From NCBI GenBank assembly GCA_030141605.1, contig JAQGDQ010000641.1, positions 20,731-84,730 on the forward strand: a DNA stretch of 64,000 bases, in the 5' to 3' direction. The translations under genes and the position numbers were made by a program. The DNA comes from Tubiluchus corallicola. Taxonomy: Eukaryota; Priapulida; Priapulimorpha; Priapulimorphida; Tubiluchidae. Positions 12,301 through 27,300 of the stretch are shown here, piece after piece (the stretch's first letter is position 1; each line of letters starts with the position of its first letter). Below the pieces are notes generated by a model. That model searched no databases and was not told where the DNA came from. It was given only the letters and a program-made list of their open reading frames with translations.

Positions 12301-15300
12301 AAAAACAAAACATTGAAAACAAGATCGAAACAAGTTTACAGACGACGTAAGTATCATTGTCTCAATGTACTCCATTACAAACTGTGCACATTAGGTAAGT
12401 GTAATCACAGAAAACACTGCCCACAGAGGTTAATACCACTGAATGCTCTATTAACATAATCAGTATGTCCAACATAACATAAATGTCCAACAGCTCCCAT
12501 AAGTGGTTTAACCTGACTGTTCAGAGCACAGGTGTGTAATGCCAGACAGGTGACTACATCATTAACCTGACTGAACTATTATGCTGACATTTGCTGTGGA
12601 AAGTTTATTTTTTACAACAGTGAACTGTGGAGGATTAGAAGCCATGCTGTAGCCTATACAGGTACACAACTCTGAGCTTGACCTACTTTGCTGTTAACAC
12701 TGATTGTAGGACAACTACTGCTACGTTGCTGTAAAGCTTTAGACTGCTGTGTGGAAATAATAATGTCACAGTCTGGAAAGAAGGAACTTTCTCAGCAAGC
12801 AGATAGTATTAGTGATGAGAGTACCCCACTTATGGGAGCTGTTGAACATTTATGTTATACTGGACATACTAATTATGTTAATAAAGCATTCAGTGGTATT
12901 AACCTCTGTTTACAGTGTTTTCTGTGACTACAGTAAGGTTAGGTAAATGAAGAAAAAACACAAAGATTTCGTTTATTTGTGTAAAGACATTGCCTTTTTG
13001 CCAGCATGTAACACGTATATTTTGCTCCTGATTAAATGATTTACTGTTTAATCGCCAATTATATCAATTTACACTTGGTTTTAATCATGATTAATTCGAT
13101 TAATCCATTAACTGCTCATCACTAATATATGGCAGATATAAATATATAAAAATTTTGAATTAGTAACAAATGTCTTAACCTCTGAGCTGAACTTAAAATC
13201 TGTGATTTCAAGATGGAACCTTGGACAAAATTATGAAAATTAAAATTTCAAGGACGACCAAACGATTGTTTAGACTCAATCTCATTTTAATTTACTGTCC
13301 AAAATATACATTTTCTTGCCTACAAAAGTTAATTATTTCTAATATTTGAATAATCAGCTTAGAAAGTTAATTAACGGCAACCGAACACAGCTAGTGCTTA
13401 CGTCACAAACTAACCACAGTTTGTGCAATGGCAGGTGTCTTCCCTTGCACTTCAAGCACATTTGCATAAGTGTTACAGTACTGTTTAGACGTGTGATGTC
13501 ACGAAAATGGGCTCTACGTCAAATGACGTCAGAAACTAACACTGCAGTTCATGATCATGATTATCACGGTACCGCCTTCTATTTGTCGACCACGTAAATG
13601 TGACAAAAAGGTGCCGCTACCAATCTTAGTAGATTCACTGAGCCACGAGTAGCTTTGAAAGTTTAACGAAATTAGAGTATCCGAGGTAATTATTATTTAA
13701 TGTAAGCTTCGATTTCAAAAAAAGCTATCGTGGTTTTCAATATTTTAGAGGATTCTCAACTCGTGTTTAGACAATCATCCGGTTTTCCTTTCAGTTTTCA
13801 TAAAATCGAAATCGAAATGAATTTGGCAACTCCACTTGAGAACTTTCCTATCGGGAGAAAGGTAGTTTTATTGGAACGCAGCTCACATTTAACCTCGGCG
13901 CAAGCGCACATCCTGTTATTTACCAACTTTGCCCTCTAGCTGATGCCATAATGCAGCTGTCCGGTATTAATAAACACCCATCAAGAAGCTATGTGTATAT
14001 GGAATGCTATATACAGGGTGCTCTAAAAGAAACGGTACAGTCGAAATATGATAAAATAAACCCATGTAATTCAAAGTAAAGCATAACTGGAATGCTATAT
14101 ACAGGGTGCTCTAAAAGAAACGGTACAGTTGAAATATGATAAAATAAACCTATGTAATTCAAAGCAAAGCATCACTGGAATGCTATATACAGGGTGCTCT
14201 AAAAGAAACGGTACAGTTGAAATATGATAAAATAAACCTATGTAATTCAAAGTAAAGCATAACTGGAATGCTATATACAGGGTGCTCTAAAAGAAACGGT
14301 ACAGTCGAAATATGATAAAATAAACCTATGTAATTCAAAGCAAAGCATAACTGGAATGCTATATACAGGGTGCTCTAAAAGAAACGGTACAGTCGAGATA
14401 TGATAAAATAAACCTATGTAATTCAAAGTAAAGCATAACTGGAATGCTATATACAGGGTGCTCTAAAAGAAACGGTACAGTCGAAATATGATAAAATAAA
14501 CCTATGTAATTCAAAGCAAAGCATAACCGGAATGCTATATACAGGGTGCTCTAAAAGAAACGGTACAGTCGAAATATGATAAAATAAACCTATGTAATTC
14601 TAAGTAAAGCATAACTGATATGCTATATACAGGGTGCTCTAAAAGAAACGGTACAGTCGAAATATGATAAAATAAACCTATATAATTCAAAGTAAACCAT
14701 AACCGAAATGCTATATACAGGGTGCTCTAAAAGAAATGGTACAGTCGAAATATGATAAAATAAACCTATGTAATTCAAAGCAAAAAAATTGTCTATATAG
14801 CAAAAATTTCAAATAATGTGCCTCCGAATAGAAATTTTCAGAGGAAGTGGTTGCCGTCATTCATGACTTCGTGACTTTCGTAAGCGCATCGTGGCTTTCT
14901 GCAAACATGCACTGCTTAAACTAATTAAAATTTCTGCAGTTAACCTAGCATTCATGCTAAAAAAATTACAAAACATTTTTTTTGTAAAAACTCATTTTAC
15001 TTTTGACAAAGATTGACAGTGCGCTACTTTTCTTCAAGACGAATGACGTCATTGGAAGAAGAATTGGCATTGAAAACAGGAGCGCCCAAACATGAAGTGA
15101 TCGGGATTTTAAAGTGATTTTACTAGTAACATGAGATGCTTATTGCAGTTTTACTGCTAAATCCTTCTAACACAGGGGTGTGCAAATTGCGGCCCGCGAA
15201 GAGATTTGTCAACCTAATGAAAGTACGGCCCTGGCGAGATTAATTGAGTGTATCCAGCTGAAGTCCGTGCCACAATCCCAAAGATAGTGCGGGTAGTTTT

Positions 15301-18300
15301 TTCTACTAGATCGGATGCCATTAACCCTTACAAGACGGTTGTAGCTTAATGTCACTGTACTACACAGACTGTGTGATACACATTACTAATTTGCATTGTA
15401 ATGAAATTACCACTATCTGTCCTGAAAGTAGAAATATATGATTTGTAATATAAATTTCAATAACTTCTAAAATAGTTTCTTGAGTGTAGTAGTAATGATG
15501 TACGCAGATCGGATGCAAAAAAATCGTTATTAGGCCTTTCTGTACTTGGCTTCTTGATCAAACTGCCTGTGGCCTGCAAGAATTGCGGGAAAGTTTAATG
15601 TGGCCCGGCTAGTCAGATAATTTGCACACCCCTGTTCTAACATTTTTCGTGAACATTGAAATAAGCCAAACCGCCTAGAAAGACTTGAAGTCTCCTTTAA
15701 TTTGTGCTACGTTATATTGACGTTTCCTTTAATTTGTGCTACGTTATATTGACGTTTCCTTTAATTTGTGCTACGTTATATTGACGTTTCCTTTAATTTG
15801 TGCTACGTTATATTGAGGTTTCCTTTAATCTGTGCTACGTTATATTGACGTTTCCTTTAATCTGTGCTACGTTATATTGACGTTTCCTTTAATTTGTGCT
15901 ACGTTATATTGACGTTTCCTTTAATTTGTGCTACGTTATATTGAGGTTTCCTTTAATCTGTGCTACGTTATATTGACGTTTCCTTTAATCTGTGCTACGT
16001 TATATTGACGTTTCCTTTAATCTGTGCTACGTTATATTGACGTTTCCTTTAATTTGTGCTACGTTATATTGACGTTTCCTTTAATTTGTGCTACGTTATA
16101 TTGACGTTTCCTTTAATCTGTGCTACGTTATATTGACGTTTCCTTTAATCTGTGCTACGTTATATTGACGTTTCCTTTAATTTGTGCTACGTTATATTGA
16201 CGTTTCCTTTAATTTGTGCTACGTTATATTGACGTTTCCTTTAATTTGTGCTACGTTATATTGACGTTTCCTTTAATTTGTGCTACGTTATATTGACGTT
16301 TCCTTTAATTTGTGCTATGTTATAATGACACCCCTTCGTAGTCACTTTCTAGAAGCCAGTTACTTTGTAATGTTATCTTTTGACTAATCAGCTGTATCAC
16401 TGTACAGGGACCTGGCTTCATCCTGCAGGATGCGGTAAACAACAGCTCGCATCCTGGGAAACCAGCGCAGCATCCTCATCAATCGGCGAGCTAAATTTGT
16501 TCTATATGTTTCAGTCTCTGCGCGGATTAAACGAAACTGCTGCAACAGCCAGTCGACTGTCTACCGGAGCAGGAATAAGAGGAGGAGAGGAACGATTTCG
16601 GCATTCGAAAAAACTCTCCTCTATTTTTACACGCCGCCCTGGTGTCAGCAAATGTGCACCAGGCTCACATAATCGACTCCAGGCACTTGAAAATAAAGTT
16701 ACTGTACTCGCTAAACTGAAATAAAAAACAACCGATGCTTATTTTCACTTTAATTCAAATGTTGTGTCTCTCCACCAATGTGACTTTGACCACACGCCGC
16801 CCTGGTGTCAGCAAATGTGCACCAGGCTCACATAATCGACTCCAGGCATTTGAAAATAGAGTTACTCTACGCGCTAAATTGAAATGAAAAACAATCGATG
16901 CTTATTTTCAATTTAATTCAAATGTTGTGTCTCCCCACCAATGTGACTTTGATCACAAACACAATCCTAGCTCATTAGCACTTCAAAACATGCTGTACAC
17001 GTCCAATTAAGTACGTAAGTAAGTAAATACGTATAGCTCTTTCTGTTCTCATTAAAACTTACCTTGGCTTTTGCTTTAAGTTTGCTATAAATTCAAGCAA
17101 TATCTAAACAAACTGATTTATACTAATCCAATTAACTACTAAAACTACTAATTTAAGTTTGGTATAGATTCAAGCAATATCTAAACAAACTGATTTATAC
17201 TAATCCAATTAACTACTAAAACTACTAATTTAAGTTTGGTATAGATTCAAGCAATATCTAAACAAACTGATTTATACTAATCCAATTAACTACTAAAACT
17301 ACTAATTTAAGTTTGGTATAGATTCAAGCAATATCTAAACAAACTGATTTATACTAATCCAATTAACTACTAAACTACTAATTCAATTTATACATCTACT
17401 AATAAATTTACAATATATCAATAAAAAAATCTTCAAGACAAATTTTTGGTAATTAAAAGTGTATAGAAGAGAGGAAAATATACAATATATATAAATATAT
17501 ATATATATATATATTCAGAGAGGCAAGTATTCAAAATTTGTTATTTTAATTAAAAAGATAATAATTAAGACAGATAGCCTAAGAGGTGCAGTAAAGTTAA
17601 AACATTTTTATTGAGGTCATTTTAATCAACATTTTCTATTTAAATTACAGTATACTGAGTTTGCATAAGTCAAGATAGCTATAAATGTTAGATGTGTTTT
17701 TACAAATTACACTAACAATTAATGGGTTATTTAAACCGTTATTTAGCCACTATATCACCATTATTTAGCCACTATATCACCATTATTTAGCCACTATATC
17801 ATCATTATTTAGCCACAATATTAGCATTCAATGAGATTAGATTATTATATAGCAAAGTTCCATACGGCACGACGGGCAGCTCAAAACAGATTCACACATT
17901 AAGAACAAGGACATTTCAAGAACATTAGGCTATAAAGTTGAGAGAAAACGGTTGAGGGGGCAAAAGGAAAGCAGTAATGTTAAAAGAGCAGTTAACGGAG
18001 AGGAAAAATGGTTGTTGAGCGCACAGTTACTATCACGATATAATTTACTTGTCTGTTAAAACTGTCTTCATTTCATGTATCAGTATCATAATTCACTACT
18101 TCCACCAGCTTTTCAGTCATACTTTAGTCCAGTTTCAAATCAACATGATCATTACACAAGATATTCAGTCGGAAACTATGTACTCCCTCTTCCAAAAACA
18201 AATATAATGAAACTGTCGTCAAAATATAATGTTATTAAAATATGGTCATCAATTCCGCGTGAAATGAAAACTCTTAATCTTTATCAATTTAAAAAAGCAT

Positions 18301-21300
18301 CAAAGAATTACCAACTACAACGGTATAATTAACTCACAATTTTACTCATCCTGATCTTAAGTTACTAACAAAACTTATTTTGTTCTAATGTACGTTATAA
18401 CTGATGAAAATGTAATGTTAATTGTCAATTGTTTCACTTATCTGGAGGAGGACTCGAAAGCTCAATGCTCCTTCCTCCTCCTCACAGTAACTCGTTTAGT
18501 TTATTTACTTTTTTTTCAATGTTATATCAATTTATATGTAAATTTGTGTTGCTGTGGAATAAATTCATAATTCATAATTCAAACAAGTTGGTGACGTAAG
18601 TTATCATTTGTGTCACACGGGCGTTAGAACAAATTTTGCAGGATTATTGAGTTTTCTGGACACCCTGTATGTTCCAGTTTTGTAAGATCGTTCGAGTTAA
18701 GTTTGTTAATTTAAACATTTGAACTTTTTTCTCTGTGAAAACATGTCCCTATGTGGTTTCCTTTATTCCTGCGTAGTCAGTACCAGGCTTGAAGTAATGC
18801 AAAACATCCCGACATAATGAATATATACCAAGAACAAATATGGCGAAACACTTCTTTAGCTTAATGGGACCAGTCCTATGGAACAGACTAAGCCACAATT
18901 CAAAATGTAGTCACACCCTTTCAACTTTTAAAAAACCGCCAGAAAAGAAATATTTCAAAAGTATTACGAGTAACACAGTTTGATAATGGTAATCACCTGC
19001 ATTCTTTTTCCACAGTAATCTTAATAAAACATGACTATGCTCAACAAGTTACTGAACACTTTATAATCATGATCACAGTTTTTCTTAGTTCTCACTCCAT
19101 TTCATCTTTCATTCACTACTCCCCCCCCCCCACTTTTATGTATATATTATCATTATTTCAATTATTAATCACTTCTTTAAGATTTCCACGTACAGTTTGG
19201 CCTGTCAAGATATGCTTTTAAGCTCAAACTGTATGCATCAAAATTACTCTGTAATGTAATTTGCACATGTATATGCTGCATAAGAATCTCTTTTGTAATT
19301 TCTGGATAATATTGTATTTATATTTATATTTACTTCAGTGAAATTATCTGTATTTTTATTATAACTGTTAGATGCAGAGTGGAAATAAATAAACTTATAA
19401 ACTTATTATTATTATTAACTTATGATAATATGTAACTGCCACATCAGAACTGTTCAGATCTTACTAGCCAGGATACCTTGTTTAGCCAGTCATTAAAACA
19501 TTAACAATTTGTTTTAACGAAGATGATGAAACTTTGCTACCAGTAATTGCAAATTTCTGACTTAACAGTTTACTGACGTTCTGGGTTCTACTTACAAGTT
19601 CTGACATTTTCGTAATCTAAATTTGCGATTAAAACATACATTGGCAGTGGCAAAACTGTATCAAAAAATGTATATAATGTAATGAATGAAACACTAAACT
19701 TACCATGATTAACAAATTTTTTCACACCCATCATACTGCCCTGAATGATGACAGTCTTGAAATCCTCCGGATCTAAATAAACCACATCGTCGTCGGATCG
19801 GTCGGACAGCGAGCCCTTGGATTTGTTGGCGGTCATGTGATAACTCTTCTTCCACGCTTTCGGCAAGCTCGGCCGATGTTGCCGTTGCCGTTGTTGACGA
19901 ATGTTCCATAGCGGCTTGCTGTGATAGCCCTAAAATACAAACAACATGAATTAAATACGTATCCCGATTTATATTTACTATCTTTGGACACAGAGGGGAA
20001 TTTATAATCTTAAAACTAGAAAATAAATGATATTGAAGCCGGCAAACAATATTGGAACCATGTAGTCATGGCTGCCAAGATTGGATTAACCATATAAGTA
20101 AAATAAGCAGGTGCTTAGGGCCTCAGAGAAAAAGGGACCACACACGTGCTTCGGGCCTTAGGGAAAAAGGGACCACACACGTGCTTAGGGCCTCTGGGAA
20201 AAAGAGAACCCACACGTGCTTAGGGCCTCTGGGAAAAAGGGAACCCACATGTGCTTAGGGCCTCTGGGAAAAAGAGAACCCACACGTGCTTAGGGCCTCT
20301 GGGAAAAAGAGAACCCACACGTGCTTAGGGCCTCAGGGAAAAAGGGACCCCACACTTGCTTAGGGTCTCTGGGAAAAAGGGAACCCACACGTGGTTAGGG
20401 CCTCTGGGAAAAAGGGAACCCACACGTGCTTAGGGCTCTGGGAAAAAGGGAACCCACACGTGCTTAGAGCTTCAGGGAAAAAGGGACCCACACGGATTAT
20501 TTCAAATCAAGTAATTACCTAAAAGTAAAATATGTATACCCGAATATGTGTCTGTGCTTGTTTACAGAATGACAGTAGGGACGGGCATTGGGATTCTGGC
20601 TTCTGAGCTGCCCATATGATAACACAGATTCATTATATAATGTTAAATCTATATTTTTAATTTAATATCACTTTTTACATAACGTAAAACTGATGCCACA
20701 GCATTTACTGTAAATAAATCTTATGGAAACTTTTTTCATTTCGAAAATAAAAATTTGATTTCGTTTTTATTCTGAAATACGCATGTAGGAGGTGCCATAA
20801 TCTTTTCAGTGCTTAGGGCCTCATCGGGTCACAATCCGGCCCTGACGGGTTTGTTTTATAAAATGTAACAAGTACAAAGTTTCGGTCAATACGATCCAGA
20901 ATTTACTGGATTAACTTCGCAGAGGATGGACACAAATTTTTCACATTTATCTCTCAATGAGAAAGTTGCTGTTAAGAAAAGAGGCCGTTCAACACCTGAT
21001 CTTCAAATAAAACCACAACATTAAAATTACATGTTTGTTACGTTTTAAACAGTATTAAAATAATAGCTAGAAATTTTCTGAAGCAGCACCCCCAGTAATT
21101 TTAGCTATGAGCCGCCACTCCTTACTGTACAAGACCCTTGACAACTCTCAGAAGTCATAAGTCATTTATTTCACATTACACATTTACAATAGTTTCATGT
21201 ACAATATCTAGTGAAAGGGCCTACAATGAACGTAATACAAGTAAGAAATACTGCACAGGAAAAGCCTCAAACACTGTTCACTTATACATGAAGGTAAATG

Positions 21301-24300
21301 TGTTGCGGGCAATCAAAAAGCAGGGCTTGTTAGACTGTCCCACACAGTGATAGAAAAAGTAATGGAAATAATCTGAAAATTTAAAGTGAATCGTGTGATA
21401 AAAAAACATTAGTGCTTAAAATGGAATGATGTAATGAATGAAGCTCATATATGAGATGATATAAAAGAAAGAAAGACTATTATTTGTTAATAGTATGTAA
21501 AATTAAGATAACTTGATTAAGCTAACACCACTGTTTTGCAACTACTGTGTCTCGCAACACTTGTAGAGCATTCATACTGACCTGACAAACTATTAGCGAA
21601 ATTTAGCAAATGGACCACCGTACTACAGATGTTTCACTCACGCACACTGCTGCCACCTTTGACTCATTGTTTTGTTTGAAAACAAATAGCTGGACAAACA
21701 AATATACACCCCTAGCTTAGCGTTGTAAACCCAGTGCTACATCGACACTAAATTTAGCAACAATCAAAACTCCTCAGAGAATCCACTTCTGGCATCATGG
21801 TAAAATCAATCCATGATCTTGATTGTGTTTCATAAAATTAAAACACGGAGTATTGAAATGACAGATCAGATCAAAAATTCTCATCTACAAAAGTCTAATA
21901 TTACCACATTATCTATATGGTTGCACTTTACTTCAAAGCGTTAAATATGAAAACTTTAGAAAACTAAATACAATGCAAAACTACGCACTTAGATTAATTC
22001 ATGGCTATTCTAATAAAACTGCTAAACAACATGCTGCTTCTGCAACAAGCTTAAGAACTTCCACAAAAATCCCAATATTAGAAGCCTATCGCGATTACAA
22101 AACACTGATATTTCTTTATAAATATATCAATAAACTGAGCATTCCATTTATAAACAATCCCTTAGCATTCATTCCTGATACCACTTTAAACAATAGAACA
22201 TACAATTTAAAGCAAATTACAGTAAACAATAAATTTGGAAATAACTCTATATCAAAACAGGCCATACATTTATGGAACTTACTACCCAGTGAAATAAAAC
22301 TAATAGAATCTCTCCACCACTTTAAAAGGAAATTAAAAGAATATCAATATAACAGGTTTTAACTTCCAAATTATGCATCTGATACTAATTACACAGACTC
22401 AACTTTCATCTACCCCCGCCCCTGACTCCATAAAATGATTAAAAATGAAATTTTTTAAAAAAATTATGTAATGTAATACGTGTTATGTTAGTTTTGTAAT
22501 GTCAAATGCATAAATAGTGTAAATGTAATGAGTGAAATTTATGTAATGTAAAGCATGTTTCTGTTAATTGTGTCATGTCAATTGTATATATAGTGTAAAA
22601 TATGTCATATAAAATTTAATGTACTTTTGTAATATTATTTTGTAAAAATATTTTAATATTGTGTTTGTAAATATGTTCATTTATTGTATATAATTAGGCC
22701 TTAGTTTTGCACTTTAGTTTTATTTAGTATGCACTGGACGCATTTGTCTTGAACAGTGTTGTTATTTTAACATTACGCTGAGGTTTATTCAATTTTATTA
22801 TGAGGGAACCATTTTAATGACAAATAAAGAATTAATATATATATATATATATATAAACAGTAACTAAGGCATTGGAAATGAGTTTGCTATATATCAGAGA
22901 TGTCTGTAGTGTCTGTATTGCCAAAGTGAACTTCTTGTCTTCCTCCAATACGTAGTATGTGGAAAAGTCACCATGTGTTATTTACAAATATCGTTTTCTG
23001 TAAGTGGTGCTGACAAGCACTTTGAAAATGTATGTATAAAATGCAAAAGACATTTAATTCCATTTAGCTATCATCATTATGCATCATCAATCCAGATGAA
23101 ATGATAATTTTGTGGTTTCTTTCATACGAGCAGGTCTTATACTACAAACTTCGTCTCAGACATTGATTTAATAACCTTCCCTAAAGCCAGTTTTCTTGTT
23201 TTGAAAGCCGCACTTTCCGACGGATGACCAGTTGTTTCCTATTACTGGCCCTCTAGTTTCATTGGCGGATTTAGGGGTGGGTCTATGGGGCTCGGGCCCT
23301 CTCTTTCACGGGAACGGCTACAACACACCAAATTCATATTTTCTCTGACTTATAAGCATTAGAACGATTTGCTAAATCCTAAAGGTGCCTTATACCTGTA
23401 AAAATCATGTATGACAGGTGAAAGTTGTGAATATATTGGCAAGTAATTTTGAGTCGAAGGTGAGGTGACACCTGTTCTAAACTAATGAGCTTCCTTGAGG
23501 AAATGGCTTCCTTGAGGAAATGGCTTCTTGAAGGCAGAAAACTGGTCTGAAATATAGCAAAAAGTATTGTTGTCCGAGTGGACCTTACTTGGGAGCTTAC
23601 ACTGGTCCCCCAGTCCCCTAACTGCTTTCCCGTTATTCTGAAACCTGTATACGCCCCGGAGTTTATTATTCCAACATGCTATTGAATGCATAGGTACTAC
23701 AGCAATACTAGTAGAGGCAGACGATATACCAGCGAAAAGCTTGAAATGAACTTATTAAGAAACCACAACTCTGCAACTCATCTGGCAATTGGGTACTTAG
23801 GTGAAACAGCTATTGAACATTGATAACATCTTGCAAATACAACTAGACTAAACTACAGTTACTGAAATGAAAATAAAGAACACGATCTTCTACAACATCT
23901 AACTAGTATACTAATGAGTCTACTAAATCACTTAGTTATGTATTTTGCTATGATAAAAAATGGTGATTGTGATTCGACTGTATATCCCTATTATATATTA
24001 CCACTTCAAATGAATCACCACACATATGTATACTCTATACTCTATAGACCTATGTTCTCATTTTCGTACATACTTTCACCTGTATACTCTATATTCTATA
24101 GACCTGTGTTCTCATTTTCGTACATACTTTCACCTGTATATTCTATAGACCTGTGTTCTCATTTTCGTACATACTTTCACCTGTATACTCTATACTATAT
24201 AGACCTATGTTCTCATTTTCGTACATAGTTTCACCTGTATACTCTATACTCTATAGACCTGTGTTCTCATTTTCGTACATAGTTTCACCTGTATACTCTA

Positions 24301-27300
24301 TAGACCTGTGTTCTCATTTTCGTACATAGTTTCACCTGTATACTCTATAGACCTGTGTTCTCATTTTCGTACATACTTTCACCTGTATACTCTATACTGT
24401 ATAGACCTGTGTTCTCATTTTCGTACATACTTTCACCTGTATACTCTATACTCTATAGACCTATGTTCTCATTTTCGTACATACTTTCACCTGTATACTC
24501 TATAGACCTGTGTTCTCATTTTCGTACATACTTTCACCTGTATACTCTATACTGTATAGACCTGTGTTCTCATTTTCGTACATACTTTCACCTGTATACT
24601 CTATACTCTATAGACCTATGTTCTCATTTTCGTACATACTTTCACCTGTATACTCTATACTGTATAGACCTATGTTCTCATTTTCGTACATACTTTCACC
24701 TGTATACTCTATACTCTATAGACCTGTGTTCTCATTTTCGTACATACTTTCACCTGTATACTCTATACTCTATAGACCTATGTTCTCATTTTCGTACATA
24801 CTTTCACCTGTATACTCTATACTCTATAGACCTGTGTTCTCATTTTCGTACATACTTTCACCTGTATACTCTATAGACCTGTGTTCTCATTTTCGTACAT
24901 ACTTTCACCTGTATACTCTATACTCTATAGACCTGTGTTCTCATTTTCGTACATAGTTTCACATGTATACTCTATAGACCAGTGTTCTCATTTTCGTACA
25001 TACTTTCACCTGTATACTCTATACTCTATAGACCTGTGTTCTCATTTTCGTACATAGTTTCACCTGTATACTCTATACTCTATAGACCTGTGTTCTCATT
25101 TTCGTACATAGTTTCACATGTATACTCTATAGACCTGTGTTCTCATTTTCGTACATACTTTCACCTGTATACTCTATACTCTATAGACCTATGTTCTCAT
25201 TTTCGTACATACTTTCACCTGTATACTCTATACTCTATAGACCTATGTTCTCATTTTCGTACATACTTTCACCTGCATACTCTATACTCTATAGACCTAT
25301 GTTCTCATTTTCGTACATACTTTCACCTGTATACTCTATACTCTATAGACCAATGTTCTTATTTTCGTACATACTTTCACCTGTAAACTCTTCTGTATAG
25401 ACCTATGTTCTCATTTTTGTACATAGTTTCACCTGTATACTCTATATTCTATAGACCTATGTTCTCATTTTCGTACATACTTTCACCTGTAAACTCTTCT
25501 GTATAGACCTATGTTCTCATTTTCGTACATACTTTCACCTGTATATTCTATACTCTATAGACCTGTGTTCTCATTTTCGTACATACTTTCACCTGTATAC
25601 TGTATAGACCTGTGTTCTCATTTTCGTACATACTTTCACCTGTATACTCTATACTCTATAGACCTGTGTTCTCATTTTCGTACATACTTTCACCTGTATA
25701 CTCTATACTTTATAGACCTATGTTCTCATTTTCGTACATACTTTCACCTGTATACTCTATACTCTATAGACCTGTGTTCTCATTTTCGTACATACTTTCA
25801 CCTGTATACTCTATATTCTAGGCCTTTCTGTACTTGGCTCCTTGATCAAACTGCCTGTGGCCCGCAGGAATTGTGGGAAAGTTTAATGTGGCCCGGCTAG
25901 GCAGATAATTTGCACACCCCTGGTTTAAGCGCATCCACAGAGATAAACTGATAAACTTATTCCACTATAATTACTAGCACATGCGTCAAGGGTAAATAAC
26001 AATGCACCATAAGATGCAAATTTGAATTTTCAAGGTCAAGCTCAGAAGTTAGTAGGCAAAGAGTAACAGGCTAAATAGAAACTATAGTACACATTAAAAT
26101 TCAGAGTCATGTTTATGTCACAACAGCAAGCAGTAGAGGATGAAAATGTATATATACACTTGTAACAACTAAGTAATAAAAGTTTAGAAGCAGAAAGGAC
26201 TGCTACACTGACATTAAAGGACAACAGAAACCATTCTTAAAATGTACGTTAAAAAATCTACTCTTTAAAATATTGAAAGGAAACATACTATTTTTTTTAA
26301 AAAATGACTTATGTGAAAGAACTATTACCATACACATGCACGCACGCACGCGCACGCACACACACACACACACACACGCGCACGCACACACACACGCACA
26401 CACAATTTCATGTTCGCGATACTAGTTTTTCGCTGTTACATGCAATTTGCCATTCGCTCTCCGTGTTAGGACACTAGTGCCTGAATTTCGAAAATGCATT
26501 GCACAAAAAAAGCAGATGCTGTACCTCTCACTTCAGATGTGTTAGTTTCTAACGAACAACACACATTCGACAGGTCAGGCATAAGCACAGCGGTAAATTT
26601 GAAACTTGAATTTTTATCTTAAAACTTGCATAGTTTTAGTACAACACACTGAAGATCTTACACTGGACTTCAATTTTCGCTTACGCAAACACGTGCAACA
26701 CGTTCATGGAATATTTTTGCAGCTGAAAATAATGTTCGTCAACGAAGTCATCAATAGTTGGGCTCGCCTGCCGTTAATTAAGATTTCCATCTATTATCTA
26801 ACTATCAGAAATGCTTTTCCAATACTATTGGTGTTTAAATATATATTTTTACCGTACTTGAAAATGCGAAAGTATATGAAATATTATCCTTGTCTTCCAT
26901 TAACAAAGCAAGAGTTCTTCCATTAACAAAGCAAGAGTTCTTCCATTAACAAAGCAAGAGTTCTTCCATTAACAAAGCAAGAGTTCTTCCATTAACAAAG
27001 CAAGAGGTCTACCATTAACAAAGCAAGAGGTCTTCCATTAACAAAGCAAGAGTTCTTCCATTAACAAAGCAAGAGTTCTTCCATTAACAAAGCAAGAGGT
27101 CTTCCATTAACAAAGCAAGAGTTCTTCCATTAACAAAGCAAGAGGTCTACCATTAACAAAGCAAGAGGTCTACCATTAGCAAAGCAAGAGTATGATACCG
27201 ACGTAATCAATGACATCACATGAAAGATTGAAATACTGGGCACCAAATGCATTTTACTGCTCTAGGGTCCCTGGCTGGCCCTAAGGACAGCAAGGAGATA

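Noticed and set aside
12688-12927. 79-codon plus-strand frame
   Set aside because: Its second half is the right arm of the long inverted repeat; no coding evidence.
16380-16724. 114-codon plus-strand frame
   Set aside because: No recognisable motif, and its second half lies in a 163 bp duplicated segment.
24355-25900. Open frames reading [18 protein letters not shown] in the 54 bp array
   Set aside because: Translation of a tandem repeat in several frames; no start or splice context.
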